Below the pieces are notes generated by a model that worked only from the letters and a program-made list of their open reading frames with translations, made no database searches and was not told the origin of the DNA. DNA of 64,000 nt from Streptomyces sp. ICC1 (GTDB taxonomy: Bacteria; Actinomycetota; Actinomycetes; Streptomycetales; Streptomycetaceae): assembly GCF_003287935.1 (NCBI RefSeq), contig NZ_CP030287.1, positions 1,488,001 through 1,552,000 on the forward strand, written 5' to 3'. Shown here one piece after another: positions 35,216-43,407 of the stretch. Position 1 is the first letter of the stretch. Each line of letters opens with the position of its first letter. The translations under genes and the position numbers were made by a program.

Positions 35216-35494
35216 ATGGGACGACGCCATCATTTCCACGTCGATTACGTGGGGCACTCGGTCAGTGCCACCGTCGAGACCGGCCACATGGTCGTGGTGG
35301 AGGTTCTGGTCGACGGCAAGGAGACCGGTCACGGCACGACGCACGATGACCACCCCGTGACCGTGCACGTCGAGCTGCCCACAGATCCGCCGACTCCGGT
35401 GTCCGTACGGGTGACGCCCGCTCCCGGCGTACCGCGCTGCATTCTGGAGTTCCCGGGAGCCGAGGATCACATCATGTCACCCCGCCCGTTCTGA
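35216..35494 (+). CDS. Small His-rich protein in the arsenic island
   Basis: 92 residues from ATG 35216 with GGAGG 9 bases upstream. It is mainly beta strand (SVSATVETGHMVVVEVLVDG) and has histidine-rich patches near the start (HHFHVDYVGH) and middle (GHGTTHDDHP), so a metal-binding role is possible. It has no signal peptide and no cysteine except one (PRCILEF). I do not recognise the family. It is convergent with trxA, 174 bases away. Confidence 0.6.
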   Translation: MGRRHHFHVDYVGHSVSATVETGHMVVVEVLVDGKETGHGTTHDDHPVTVHVELPTDPPTPVSVRVTPAPGVPRCILEFPGAEDHIMSPRPF

Positions 35495-35668
35495 CGGAGC
35501 GGGCCACCGGGTCTGGCCCATGAACGGGTTGCCGTGCTGCTCGGGCCGTTGACGCTCTCGCCGTCAACGGCCACAGGCGGACCGAGCGACTTTCCGCGCG
35601 AGCAGCGGGTCCCCCGCACCGCGCGCCGTGGCGGTGCAGAGGACCCGATTCCATGCCCGGTCGGAAGG

Positions 35669-35995
35669 TCAGGCGCCGAGGTACCCGCCCAGTTCCCGCT
35701 CGAGAGCGGCCCTGGGCTTGGCGCCGACGATGGACTTGGCGACCCGGCCGCCGACGTAGACGTTCATGGTCGGGATGGACATGACTCCGTACGCGGCAGC
35801 CGTCTCCGGGTTCTCGTCGATGTTGAGCTTGACGATCTCGATCTTCTCGCCGTGCTCGGCGGCGATGGCCTCCAGCGACGGAGTCAACTGGCGGCAGGGG
35901 CCGCACCAGGCGGCCCAAAAGTCGACGAGGACGGGCTTGTCGCTCTGCAGGACGTCCTCGATGAAGGACGCGTCGGTCACGTTCTTGAGGGCCAT
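35669..35995 (-). CDS. trxA: Thioredoxin
   Basis: 108 residues from ATG 35995 with GGAGG upstream. The active site is WCGPC (Cys31, Cys34) in FWAAWCGPCRQL, and the cis-proline is in MSIPTMNVY. It is cytoplasmic and serves as electron donor, here most likely for the arsenate reductase in the same operon. It is the last gene of a minus-strand operon arsC-like, arsC, trxB, trxA; spacing to trxB is 26 bases. Confidence 0.95.
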   Translation of the reverse strand: MALKNVTDASFIEDVLQSDKPVLVDFWAAWCGPCRQLTPSLEAIAAEHGEKIEIVKLNIDENPETAAAYGVMSIPTMNVYVGGRVAKSIVGAKPRAALERELGGYLGA

Positions 35996-36021
35996 GATGC
36001 GGCCTCCTCCCATGGTGGTGG

Positions 36022-36987
36022 TTACTGCGACGCGTCGGCGAGCGCGGCGAGGTACCGCTCTGCGTCGAGGGCGGCAGCGCAGCCGGTACCGGCGGCCGTG
36101 ATGGCCTGGCGGTAGGTGTGGTCGACGACGTCGCCCGCGGCGAACACGCCGGGAAGGCTGGTGCGCGTGGACGGGGACTGGACCTTGAGGTAGCCCTCGG
36201 CGTCCAGGTCGAGCTGCTCGGTGAACAGCTCGGTGCGCGGGTCGTGGCCGATCGCGATGAACAGGCCCGTGGCGTCGAGGTGTTGGATCTCTTCGGTGAT
36301 CACGTTGCGGACCGTGAGGCCGGAGAGCTTGCCGTCCTTGTCCTCCAGCTCGGTGATCTCGCTGTCGAAGAGGAAGGAGATCTTGTCGTCCGAGAACGCA
36401 CGGTTCTGCATGACCTGGGAGGCCCGCAGGGTCGAGCGGCGGTGGACGATGGTGACCGAGCGGGCGAAGCGGGTGAGGAAGGTGGCTTCCTCCATCGCGG
36501 TGTCGCCGCCGCCGACCACAACGATGTCGCGGTCTCGGAAGAAGAAGCCGTCGCAGGTCGCGCACCAGGAGACGCCCCGCCCGGAGAGCTCTTCCTCCTT
36601 GGGCAGGTTCAACTTCCGGTAGCCGGAGCCGGTCGCGATGATCACGGCCTTCGCACGGTGGACCGTGCCTTCCGAGTCGGTGACGGTCTTGATGTCGCCG
36701 GTCAGATCCACGGAGACGATGTCGTCGTCGATCATCTCGGCGCCGAACCGCTCGGCCTGGGCCCGCATGTTCTCCATGAGCACGGGCCCGTCGACGCCCT
36801 CCGGGAAGCCGGGGAAGTTCTCGACCTCGGTGGTCGTCGTCAGTGAGCCGCCGACGAAGATCGCGCCGCCGAAGACGAGGGGCTGGAGGTTCGCGCGCGC
36901 CGTGTAGAGGGCGGCGGTGTATCCGGCGGGGCCGGAGCCGATGACGATGACGTTGCGTATGCCATCAGCGGTGTTCGAGTCAGTCAC
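36022..36987 (-). CDS. trxB: Thioredoxin reductase
   Basis: 321 residues. FAD motif GSGPAG near residue 18, redox pair CATC (Cys142, Cys145), NADPH motif [12 protein letters not shown], and the final FAD contact [10 protein letters not shown]. It recycles the neighbouring thioredoxin with NADPH. In streptomycete arsenic operons such a copy has been called arsT. It starts 6 bases after arsC, clearly one operon. Confidence 0.95.
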   Translation of the reverse strand: MTDSNTADGIRNVIVIGSGPAGYTAALYTARANLQPLVFGGAIFVGGSLTTTTEVENFPGFPEGVDGPVLMENMRAQAERFGAEMIDDDIVSVDLTGDIKTVTDSEGTVHRAKAVIIATGSGYRKLNLPKEEELSGRGVSWCATCDGFFFRDRDIVVVGGGDTAMEEATFLTRFARSVTIVHRRSTLRASQVMQNRAFSDDKISFLFDSEITELEDKDGKLSGLTVRNVITEEIQHLDATGLFIAIGHDPRTELFTEQLDLDAEGYLKVQSPSTRTSLPGVFAAGDVVDHTYRQAITAAGTGCAAALDAERYLAALADASQ

Positions 36988-36993
36988 GTCGGT

Positions 36994-37413
36994 TCAGGCC
37001 TTCGACTTGGCGTCGATCTCGGCAATCAGGCCCTCGATGAGGCCCTTGATCTCGTCGCGGATGGGTCGGACGGCCTCGACTCCCTGGCCGGCCGGGTCCT
37101 CGAGCTGCCAGTCGAGGTAGGTCTTGCCGGGGAAGTAGGGGCAGGCGTCGCCGCAGCCCATGGTGATGATGTAGTCGGACGCCTGGGCGGCCTCGGGGGT
37201 GAGGACCTTCGGCGTCTGGTCGGAGATGTCGATGCCCAGCTCGGCCATGGCAGCCACGGCGGAGGGGTTGATCCGGTCGCCGGGGACGGAGCCCGCGGAG
37301 CGGACCTCGACGCGGTCTCCGGCCAGGTGGCGCAGGAAGCCTGCGGCCATCTGCGAGCGGCCGGCGTTGTGGATGCAGACGAACAGCACGGACGCGACAG
37401 GAGTGGAGGACAT
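36994..37413 (-). CDS. arsC: Arsenate reductase ArsC (thioredoxin-coupled, LMW-PTP fold)
   Basis: 139 residues from ATG 37413. The phosphatase-like loop is VCIHNAGRS (Cys13 to Arg19, the CX5R motif); the redox cysteines are Cys87 and Cys91 in MGCGDACPYFPG. It reduces arsenate to arsenite, using thioredoxin to restore the disulfide. It is followed by trxB and trxA and preceded after 50 bases by a catalytically incomplete relative, with efflux genes on the other side. Confidence 0.95.
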   Translation of the reverse strand: MSSTPVASVLFVCIHNAGRSQMAAGFLRHLAGDRVEVRSAGSVPGDRINPSAVAAMAELGIDISDQTPKVLTPEAAQASDYIITMGCGDACPYFPGKTYLDWQLEDPAGQGVEAVRPIRDEIKGLIEGLIAEIDAKSKA

Positions 37414-37463
37414 CGTTCTTCCTTGGGGTGAAGTCAACTGCGGGGTGGGAACGAGCGGGTGTG

Positions 37464-38003
37464 TCATGCGCCGAGCCGGGTGAGCAGCTCGGTGATGTGG
37501 GCGTCGATCTCGTCGCGGATCTCGCGGATCTCGCGGACGACGGCGATCGGGGCCCCCTCGGGGTCCGGCACCGGCCGGTCGAGGTGGCGACGGCCGGGGA
37601 CGATGGGGCAGGCATCGCCACAACCCATCGTGATCACGATGTCGGCGGCCTGGACGACCTCATCGGTCAGCGGTTTGGGGTAGGCGGCGCTGACGTCCGC
37701 GCCGACCTCGGTGAGCGCCTGGACGACGTGGGGATCGACCACGGTGGCGGGTTCGGTGACGGGTTCGGTGCCCGGCGCTCCCTGGACCTTGGCGAGTGCC
37801 CCCAAGCGCTCGGCCGTGAGGCGTTCGGCACGCACGACGAGGTGGGTGTGGACCTGGGCGTCGGCTGCCAGGAGCGCGTAGGAGTCGGCGAGGAGCCGCT
37901 GCACGGTCTCCGGGGCGAGCCTGCCTTCGTGGCGTGCTGCGAGGCGCGCCACTCCGGTGAAGAGCCGCTGATCAGGCAGTGTGGGGGGCGGAGGCGAAGA
38001 CAT
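37464..38003 (-). CDS. ArsC-like protein with N-terminal three-helix domain and no catalytic loop
   Basis: 179 residues from ATG 38003 (GGAGGG upstream). Residues 1-75 form the helical dimerisation domain found in long actinobacterial arsenate reductases (GVARLAARHEGRLAPETVQR). It should be followed by VLFVCVHNAGRS, but the chain goes from ALAKVQG through a low-complexity TEPVTEPATVVD straight to the second half (PKPLTDEVVQAADIVITMGC, then GDACPIVPGRR). So the CX5R loop and about 35 residues are missing, while the GCGDAC redox pair stays. The frame is intact and the ribosome site is good. It may be non-catalytic, a partner of ArsC, or dying. Confidence 0.8.
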   Translation of the reverse strand: MSSPPPPTLPDQRLFTGVARLAARHEGRLAPETVQRLLADSYALLAADAQVHTHLVVRAERLTAERLGALAKVQGAPGTEPVTEPATVVDPHVVQALTEVGADVSAAYPKPLTDEVVQAADIVITMGCGDACPIVPGRRHLDRPVPDPEGAPIAVVREIREIRDEIDAHITELLTRLGA

Positions 38004-38076
38004 GAGAACCCTCCACGGGCTCCAAGAGGTCAGCCCGGGCTGGTATCAGGGCCGGGTGATGTGACAGTATCAGTCC

Positions 38077-38391
38077 ATGATGACGTCAGTCGACACTGAA
38101 CTGATCCGGGTACTGGCCGACCCGCTCAGGCTCCAGATCGTGACCCTCCTCGCCAAGGAGACGCTCTGCACCACCCATCTCGTGGAGGAGACGGGTGCCA
38201 AGCAGACGAACCTCTCGAACCATCTGAAGGTCCTACGCGAGGCCGGGGTCGTGGATACGGAGCCATGCGGACGGTACATCTACTACCGCCTGCGCCCGGA
38301 AGTCATCGAGGCCATCGCCGGTCAGTTCGCCGACCTCGCTCAGACCGCGCGCGCCACCGCCGAAGCGAACCTCAAGCGGTCCTGCCCATAG
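38077..38391 (+). CDS. arsR: ArsR-family repressor (first)
   Basis: 104 residues (either of two adjacent ATG codons). The winged helix is LADPLRLQIVTLLAKETLCT, then THLVEETGAKQTNLSNHLKV and LREAGVVDTEPCGRYIYYRL. Cysteines: one near helix 3 (TLCTTH), one in the wing (EPCGR), one at the end. It diverges from the arsC operon over a 73-base gap and leads the MIP and flavoprotein genes. TGACGTCA at about 38081 matches the motifs before the efflux gene, so it may repress both directions. Confidence 0.9.
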   Translation: MMTSVDTELIRVLADPLRLQIVTLLAKETLCTTHLVEETGAKQTNLSNHLKVLREAGVVDTEPCGRYIYYRLRPEVIEAIAGQFADLAQTARATAEANLKRSCP

Positions 38392-38425
38392 CCCGCTTCT
38401 TGCCTCACCTGCCCGAGGAGAACCG

Positions 38426-39220
38426 TTGTCCGTCACCGAGCCCGTCGCCGCCCCCGCAGCGGCGTCCGGCATAGCCGCCGACGCGCCCCAACCCGCGCCC
38501 GGCGCGACCCCGCCCCAGACCCCGTTGATCGCCCGCGCCGCCGCCGAGCTCGTCGGCACCGCGGCGCTCGTGGCGGTGGTGGTCGGCTCCGGCATCCAGG
38601 CCACCGAGCTCAGCCAGGACGTGGGCCTGCAGTTGCTGGCGAACTCCCTGGCCACCGTCTTCGGCCTCGGCGTACTGATCGCCCTCCTCGGCCCGGTGTC
38701 CGGCGCCCACTTCAACCCGGCCGTCACCTTGGCCGAGTGGTGGACCGCCCGTCGCGGCGGCGCGGGCGTCAACGCCCGCGAGCTGGCCGTGTACGTGACC
38801 TCGCAGATCGCCGGCGCGATCGCAGGAGCCATTCTGGCCGACGCGATGTTCGGCGAGTCTCTGGTGAAGTGGGCCACCCACGACCGCTCCGCCGGGAACC
38901 TCCTCCTCGGCGAGGTCGTCGCCACCGCCGGACTGATCCTCGTGATCTTCGGCCTGGCCCGCACCGACCGGCTCCGCTTCGCCCCCATCGCGGTCGCCTC
39001 CTACATCGGCGCCGCCTACTGGTTCACCTCTTCCACCTCCTTCGCCAACCCGGCCGTCACGATCGGGCGCGCGTTCACCGACACCTTCGCGGGCATCGCG
39101 CCCGCCTCGGTTCCGGGCTTCATCGGCGCCCAGCTGGCCGGTGTCATCGTCGGCCTGGCCCTGGTGGCGGTCATCTTCATGCGCGGCAAGACCGCGACCG
39201 CCGGAGCTCCGGCGGCATGA
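38426..39220 (+). CDS. MIP-family channel (aquaglyceroporin)
   Basis: 264 residues from a TTG start with GAGGAG 5 bases upstream. Six membrane helices and the two half-helix signatures HFNPAVT and FANPAVT define the MIP channel. The Pro/Ala-rich N-terminal 30 residues are extra. In rhizobial and some actinobacterial arsenic operons a channel of this kind lets arsenite made by ArsC leave the cell; with arsR before and the flavoprotein after it (ATGA overlap), that role fits here. Which solute it passes is inferred only from context. Confidence 0.88.
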   Translation: MSVTEPVAAPAAASGIAADAPQPAPGATPPQTPLIARAAAELVGTAALVAVVVGSGIQATELSQDVGLQLLANSLATVFGLGVLIALLGPVSGAHFNPAVTLAEWWTARRGGAGVNARELAVYVTSQIAGAIAGAILADAMFGESLVKWATHDRSAGNLLLGEVVATAGLILVIFGLARTDRLRFAPIAVASYIGAAYWFTSSTSFANPAVTIGRAFTDTFAGIAPASVPGFIGAQLAGVIVGLALVAVIFMRGKTATAGAPAA

Positions 39221-40275
39221 CACAGAGCACGGACGTGGTGGTGATCGGTGGCGGCCAAGCTGGGCTCGCCGCCGGATACCACCTGCGTCGCCTGGGCATC
39301 GAGTTCGTCATCCTCGATGCCCAGGCGGCACCCGGCGGGGCATGGCAGCACACCTGGGACTCGCTCCGGCTGTTCTCCCCGGCGGCGTACTCCTCGCTGC
39401 CCGGTCGGCTCATGCCCGTCCAGCCCGGCGAGGTCTATCCGGACGCACAGCACGTGGTGTCGTACCTCGCCGACTACGAGAAGCGGTACGAGCTGCCGGT
39501 TCAGCGCGGCACGTGGGTCGATGCCGTCCACCGGGACGGCGCCTTCCTCCGTGTCGAAACCGACTGCGGCGACTGGCAGGCCAGGGCCGTCATCAGCGCC
39601 ACCGGCACCTGGACCCGCCCCTTCCTGCCTGCCGTCCCAGGCCGCCGCGACTTCGCCGGCCGCCAGCTCCACACCGTGCAGTACCGCAGCCCCGAGGACT
39701 TCGCGGGGCAACGCGTGATCGTCGTGGGCGGTGGAAACTCCGGCGCGCAGATCGCCGCCGACCTCGCGGGTACGGCCGACCTGACCTGGGTCACCCAGCG
39801 TCCGCCCCGCTACCTGCCCGACGAGATCGACGGCCGCGCGCTCTTCGACGCCGCGACCGCCCGCCGCCAGGCCCTGGACGCCGGCCGCACGGACACCGGT
39901 GGCGTCGCCTCGCTCGGCGACATCGTCGCCGTCCCGCCCGTACGCGCCGCCCGCGACGCCGGCCTCCTCACCGCCACGCCCATGTTCAGCCGCCTCACCG
40001 AGGACGGAGTCGCCTGGGCCGACGGAACGAGCGCACAGGCCGACGCGATCGTCTGGTGCACGGGATTCCGCCCGGACCTGGCCCATTTCTCCTCGCTCCG
40101 CCTGCGCGGCACCCGGGGCCACATCGCCGCGATCGGCACCCGCGCCGTCGACGAACCCCGCTTGCACCTGCTCGGCTACGGCGACTGGACCGGTCCCGCC
40201 TCCGCCACCCTCATCGGCGTCGGCCGCCCCGCACGCGAAGCTGCCCGAGAGATCGCGGAACTGCTTCGAGCCTGA
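39217..40275 (+). CDS. arsO: ArsO-like FAD-dependent monooxygenase
   Basis: 352 residues. FAD motif VVIGGGQAGLAAGYHLRRLG at the start, then PGGAWQHTWDSLRLFSPAAY, the NADPH motif VIVVGGGNSGAQIAADLAG, and FSR..W..G ending in a GYGDWTG segment. This is the flavin monooxygenase family seen in streptomycete arsenic clusters as ArsO. Its reaction is not firmly known; oxidation of an arsenical or of a thiol compound has been suggested. It overlaps the MIP stop as ATGA, so both are made together. Confidence 0.85.
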   Translation: MTQSTDVVVIGGGQAGLAAGYHLRRLGIEFVILDAQAAPGGAWQHTWDSLRLFSPAAYSSLPGRLMPVQPGEVYPDAQHVVSYLADYEKRYELPVQRGTWVDAVHRDGAFLRVETDCGDWQARAVISATGTWTRPFLPAVPGRRDFAGRQLHTVQYRSPEDFAGQRVIVVGGGNSGAQIAADLAGTADLTWVTQRPPRYLPDEIDGRALFDAATARRQALDAGRTDTGGVASLGDIVAVPPVRAARDAGLLTATPMFSRLTEDGVAWADGTSAQADAIVWCTGFRPDLAHFSSLRLRGTRGHIAAIGTRAVDEPRLHLLGYGDWTGPASATLIGVGRPAREAAREIAELLRA

Positions 40276-40375
40276 CCTTCACGTCGCCGCGCCTGCCAGG
40301 CCGTGCGGTCGTCACCGACCACACGGCCCACGTCGACAACGCGACCAAGGCCTCGTCATCGTCCGGCGGCGCTGG

Positions 40376-40576
40376 TCAGCGGGCATGAACTCCTGCGCAC
40401 TGGAAACAGTGCACGGTTCGGGCGGGCGTCTCGACGGGCGGCGCGAGCAACGGCCGCCGCCGGACCTCCCGTTCGGTGACGCGCGCGTGGTTGACGCAGA
40501 CGGCTGCACCGCAGTCGCGGCAGACGCCGACAGCAGGACTGGCGGTTCCCGCAATGTGGCAGTCGAGGCAGTGCAT
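40376..40576 (-). CDS. DUF2180 zinc-ribbon-like protein
   Basis: 66 residues with eight metal-type ligands: MHCLDC, GVCRDCGAAVCVNH and TVHCFQCAGVH. Two treble-clef or ribbon knuckles are likely. Its start overlaps the ACR3 stop as TGATG, so it is translated with the efflux pump. Function unknown; it may bind arsenite or zinc, or deliver metalloid to ACR3. Confidence 0.75.
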   Translation of the reverse strand: MHCLDCHIAGTASPAVGVCRDCGAAVCVNHARVTEREVRRRPLLAPPVETPARTVHCFQCAGVHAR

Positions 40577-41697
40577 CAGTGGGCCTTTCCAGGGACGGCC
40601 AGTTCAGGGGCCGCGAACTTCTTGCGCCAGGCCAGGGACACGTACACCAGGGCGATCAGCACGGGGACCTCGATGAGGGGGCCGACGACCCCGGAGAGCG
40701 CCTGGCCACTGGTGACGCCGAAGGTGGCGATGGCGACCGCGATGGCGAGTTCGAAGTTGTTGCCGGCGGCGGTGAACGCGAGCGTGGCGGTGCGGTCGTA
40801 CGGGAGGCCGATGACCTTGCCCAGAAGGAAGGTGCCGAACCACATCAGGGCGAAGTAGACCAGCAGCGGCAGGGCGATGCGTGCGACGTCCAAGGGCTGC
40901 GAGGTGATGGTCTTCCCCTGGAGGGCGAAGAGGATGACGATCGTGAACAGCAGCCCGTACAGCGCCCACGGTCCGATCATCGGCAGGAACTTCGCCTCGT
41001 AGGCGGCCCGTCCGACCCTCTTCTCGCCGATGCGGCGGGTGAGGAAGCCCGCCAGGAGCGGCACTCCGAGGAAGACGATCACGTTCAGCGCGATGTGCCA
41101 GACGGGTACGTCGAGCCCCTGTCCGTCGCCGAGTCCGAGCCAGCTGGGCAGCAGGTCGAGGTAGAACCAGCCCAGGAGCCCGAAGGCGAAGACCTGAAAG
41201 ACCGAGTTGAGGGCGACGAGCACGGCGGCGGCTTCGCGGTCGCCGCAGGCGAGGTCGTTCCAGATGATGACCATGGCGATGCAGCGGGCAAGGCCCACGA
41301 TGATCAGCCCGGTCCGGTACTCGGGCAGATCCGGCAGGAAGATCCAGGCGAGCGCGAACATGACCGCCGGGCCGACGATCCAGTTGATGACCAGCGAGGA
41401 GAGCATCAGCTTCCGGTCGCCGGTGACGGAGTCGAGCTTGTCGTAGCGGACCTTGGCGAGGACCGGGTACATCATGACCAGCAGACCGATGCCGATGGGC
41501 AGGGAGATCCCGCCCACCTCCACCTTCGCCAGAGCGTCGTTCAGCCCGGGTACGAGTCTGCCCAGCCCAAGTCCGAGGCCCATCGCGACCAGGATCCACA
41601 CCGCCAGGAAACGGTCGAGGGTGGACATCTTGGCGACGATCGAGGCGTCCTCGACGCCTGGCGGCTGGGAGGGGATGCCGGATTCGGTCGCGGTCAT
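40576..41697 (-). CDS. acr3: ACR3-type arsenite efflux permease
   Basis: 373 residues with ten membrane helices. The hallmark cysteine is in LARCIAMVIIWNDLACGDRE, with further family segments VALNSVFQVFAFGLLGWFYL and FTAAGNNFELAIAVAIATFG. ACR3 exports arsenite with the proton gradient. It is divergent from the TauE-type gene and preceded by a cluster of dyads (41782-41863) that fit ArsR control. The DUF2180 gene follows with overlap. Confidence 0.95.
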   Translation of the reverse strand: MTATESGIPSQPPGVEDASIVAKMSTLDRFLAVWILVAMGLGLGLGRLVPGLNDALAKVEVGGISLPIGIGLLVMMYPVLAKVRYDKLDSVTGDRKLMLSSLVINWIVGPAVMFALAWIFLPDLPEYRTGLIIVGLARCIAMVIIWNDLACGDREAAAVLVALNSVFQVFAFGLLGWFYLDLLPSWLGLGDGQGLDVPVWHIALNVIVFLGVPLLAGFLTRRIGEKRVGRAAYEAKFLPMIGPWALYGLLFTIVILFALQGKTITSQPLDVARIALPLLVYFALMWFGTFLLGKVIGLPYDRTATLAFTAAGNNFELAIAVAIATFGVTSGQALSGVVGPLIEVPVLIALVYVSLAWRKKFAAPELAVPGKAH

Positions 41698-41781
41698 CAG
41701 CGGACTCGCTTTCGGTTCTGTTCGAGGGGCAGTGACTGGCGTGCGCGGGTGACTGAGCCCGGGAAGGAGCAGGGCGCGCCA

Positions 41782-41863
41782 GTCACATCAGGCATAGCTG
41801 ACGTCAGTACAAACTGATGTTCTCACATCAGTGCATCCTGATTCCATTTGCAGCTGACATCAG
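41782..41863. promoter_or_regulatory. Cluster of ArsR-type dyads upstream of acr3
   Basis: ACTGATGT-TCTC-ACATCAGT at 41813-41832 is a perfect 8+8 dyad; CTGACGTCAG at 41798-41807 is a perfect palindrome; GCTGACATCAGC at 41853-41864 is nearly one; and ACATCAG also occurs at about 41785. The patch is much richer in AT than its surroundings. The same TGACGTCA and ATCAG words occur around the arsR start at 38077, so the two sites probably share a repressor. Confidence 0.75.
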
Positions 41864-42052
41864 CACCGAATGGTCTAACGGGTGACGCGACGTTCAGAGC
41901 AGCGCACCGCGGACGGGTGCTCGCTCAGAGACGGCTCGGGCGTCGCTTCGCTGCGGGCGCTCGGAGGACCAGACGACTCCTGAGCGGACGCCCGGTGCCT
42001 TTGCCCGAAGGTGGGGTCGTGGCGTAGCAGGCAGGCGCGGCGACCAGCGAAG

Positions 42053-42877
42053 ATGCCCATCGTGGCCACAGATCAGAACCTCGCTCCCCTCCGCCCGACG
42101 CACTCGGCACCGCTGGCGTTCGGTGCGGGAGCGGCCATCGGTGTGCTGGGCGGGATGATCGGTCTGGGCGGCGCGGAGTTCCGCCTGCCGCTGCTGATCG
42201 GCCTCTTCGGCTTCGCCGCCCTCTCGGCCGTCATCCTGAACAAGGCGATGAGCCTGGTGGTGGTGCTGGTTGCATTGCCGGCCCGCCTGGCGGCGGTACC
42301 CGCCGCCGAAGTGGCCGCACGCTGGCCGGTCACCGTCAACCTTCTGGCCGGGAGCCTGCTGGGTGCCTGGGTCGGAGCGTCCTGGGCGGTACGCATGCGC
42401 TCCGCCACCCTGTACAAGGTGCTGGCCGCCCTGATGGTGCTCATGGCGGCGGCCCTGCTGGTCACGCACACCACCACGCTGGGCACGCTCGCACTGCCGC
42501 TGTGGGCGCAGGTGCCGTGCGGGGTCGTGGCCGGGTTCGGCATCGGGGTGGTCGCGGCGATCATGGGCGTGGCCGGAGGCGAGCTGCTGATCCCGACGAT
42601 CGTGCTGCTGTTCGGCGTCGACATCAAGACCGCGGGAAGCCTCTCCCTGCTGGTGTCCCTGCCGACGATGCTCGTGGCCTTCGCCCGCTACAGCCGTGAC
42701 GGCAGCTTCGCGGTGCTCGGCGCGAACCTCCGCTTCACCCTGGTCATGGCCGCCGGCTCCGTCGCCGGGGCGGTGCTGGGCGGGCTGCTCCTCGGCGTGT
42801 TCCCGGACCTCGCGCTCATCCCCGCGCTGGCCTTGATCCTTCTCGTTTCCGCGGTCAAACTCGCCCGTCACGACTGA
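42053..42877 (+). CDS. TauE/SafE-family membrane protein
   Basis: 274 residues with eight membrane helices. The repeated family motif is GVLGGMIGLGGAEFRLPLLI in the first half and VVAAIMGVAGGELLIPTIVL in the second. Members export sulfite, sulfoacetate or related anions. In this island it might handle a sulfur or metalloid anion. It is divergent from acr3 and convergent with the second arsR; their tails collide at 42877. Confidence 0.88.
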   Translation: MPIVATDQNLAPLRPTHSAPLAFGAGAAIGVLGGMIGLGGAEFRLPLLIGLFGFAALSAVILNKAMSLVVVLVALPARLAAVPAAEVAARWPVTVNLLAGSLLGAWVGASWAVRMRSATLYKVLAALMVLMAAALLVTHTTTLGTLALPLWAQVPCGVVAGFGIGVVAAIMGVAGGELLIPTIVLLFGVDIKTAGSLSLLVSLPTMLVAFARYSRDGSFAVLGANLRFTLVMAAGSVAGAVLGGLLLGVFPDLALIPALALILLVSAVKLARHD

Positions 42878-43255
42878 CCGGCAGTGGGCAGCGACCCATA
42901 CGCCGGCTGCGCGGGCCAGGAGCTGGGCCATGCCGGCGAGGACCGTCGGCTCCACCCGGTAGTAGACCCAGGTGCCGCGCCGCTCGGAGGAGAGCAGTCC
43001 GGCTTCCTTCAGCTTCTTCAGGTGATGGGAGACGGTCGGCTGGGAGACGCCCACGTCGGAGATGTCGCAGACGCACGCCTCCCCGCCCTCGTGCGAGGCG
43101 ACCGCGGAGAAGAGCCGCAGGCGCACGGGATCACCCAGGGCCTTGAACATCGTGGCCGTGCGCTCCGCCTCGTCCGCGGTCAGCGGGCGCTCGGTGAGCG
43201 GCGGGCAGCACGGCACGACGGCTTCCGGCTCCAGCAGCGGCAACACATTCAGCAC
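42878..43255 (-). CDS. arsR: ArsR-family repressor (second), C-terminal end unclear
   Basis: The start MLNVLPLLEPEAVVPCCPPL has a CC pair (Cys16, Cys17), and the DNA-binding helix region has EACVCDISDVGVSQPTVSHH (Cys61, Cys63). This is the cysteine layout of Corynebacterium-type arsenite sensors, unlike the first ArsR. After VYYRVEPTVLAGMAQLLARA, where these proteins normally end, no stop occurs: the frame stays open for about 330 more codons antisense to the TauE gene, to 41894. I give only the part with family character. The real stop was probably lost when the two genes were joined tail to tail. Confidence 0.75.
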
Positions 43256-43407
43256 CGACCCGGCACGGGCTCCGGAGTCGCCCGCTCCCCCGCCACGCCG
43301 GCACGCAACCGGCCAACGGGCTAACGGGCTACCCGGCGATTGATCTTCGACACAGGGTGGGGAACAAATCGGTGGACGCCAAGATCACGCCCGATAGTGT
43401 CCAAGCC

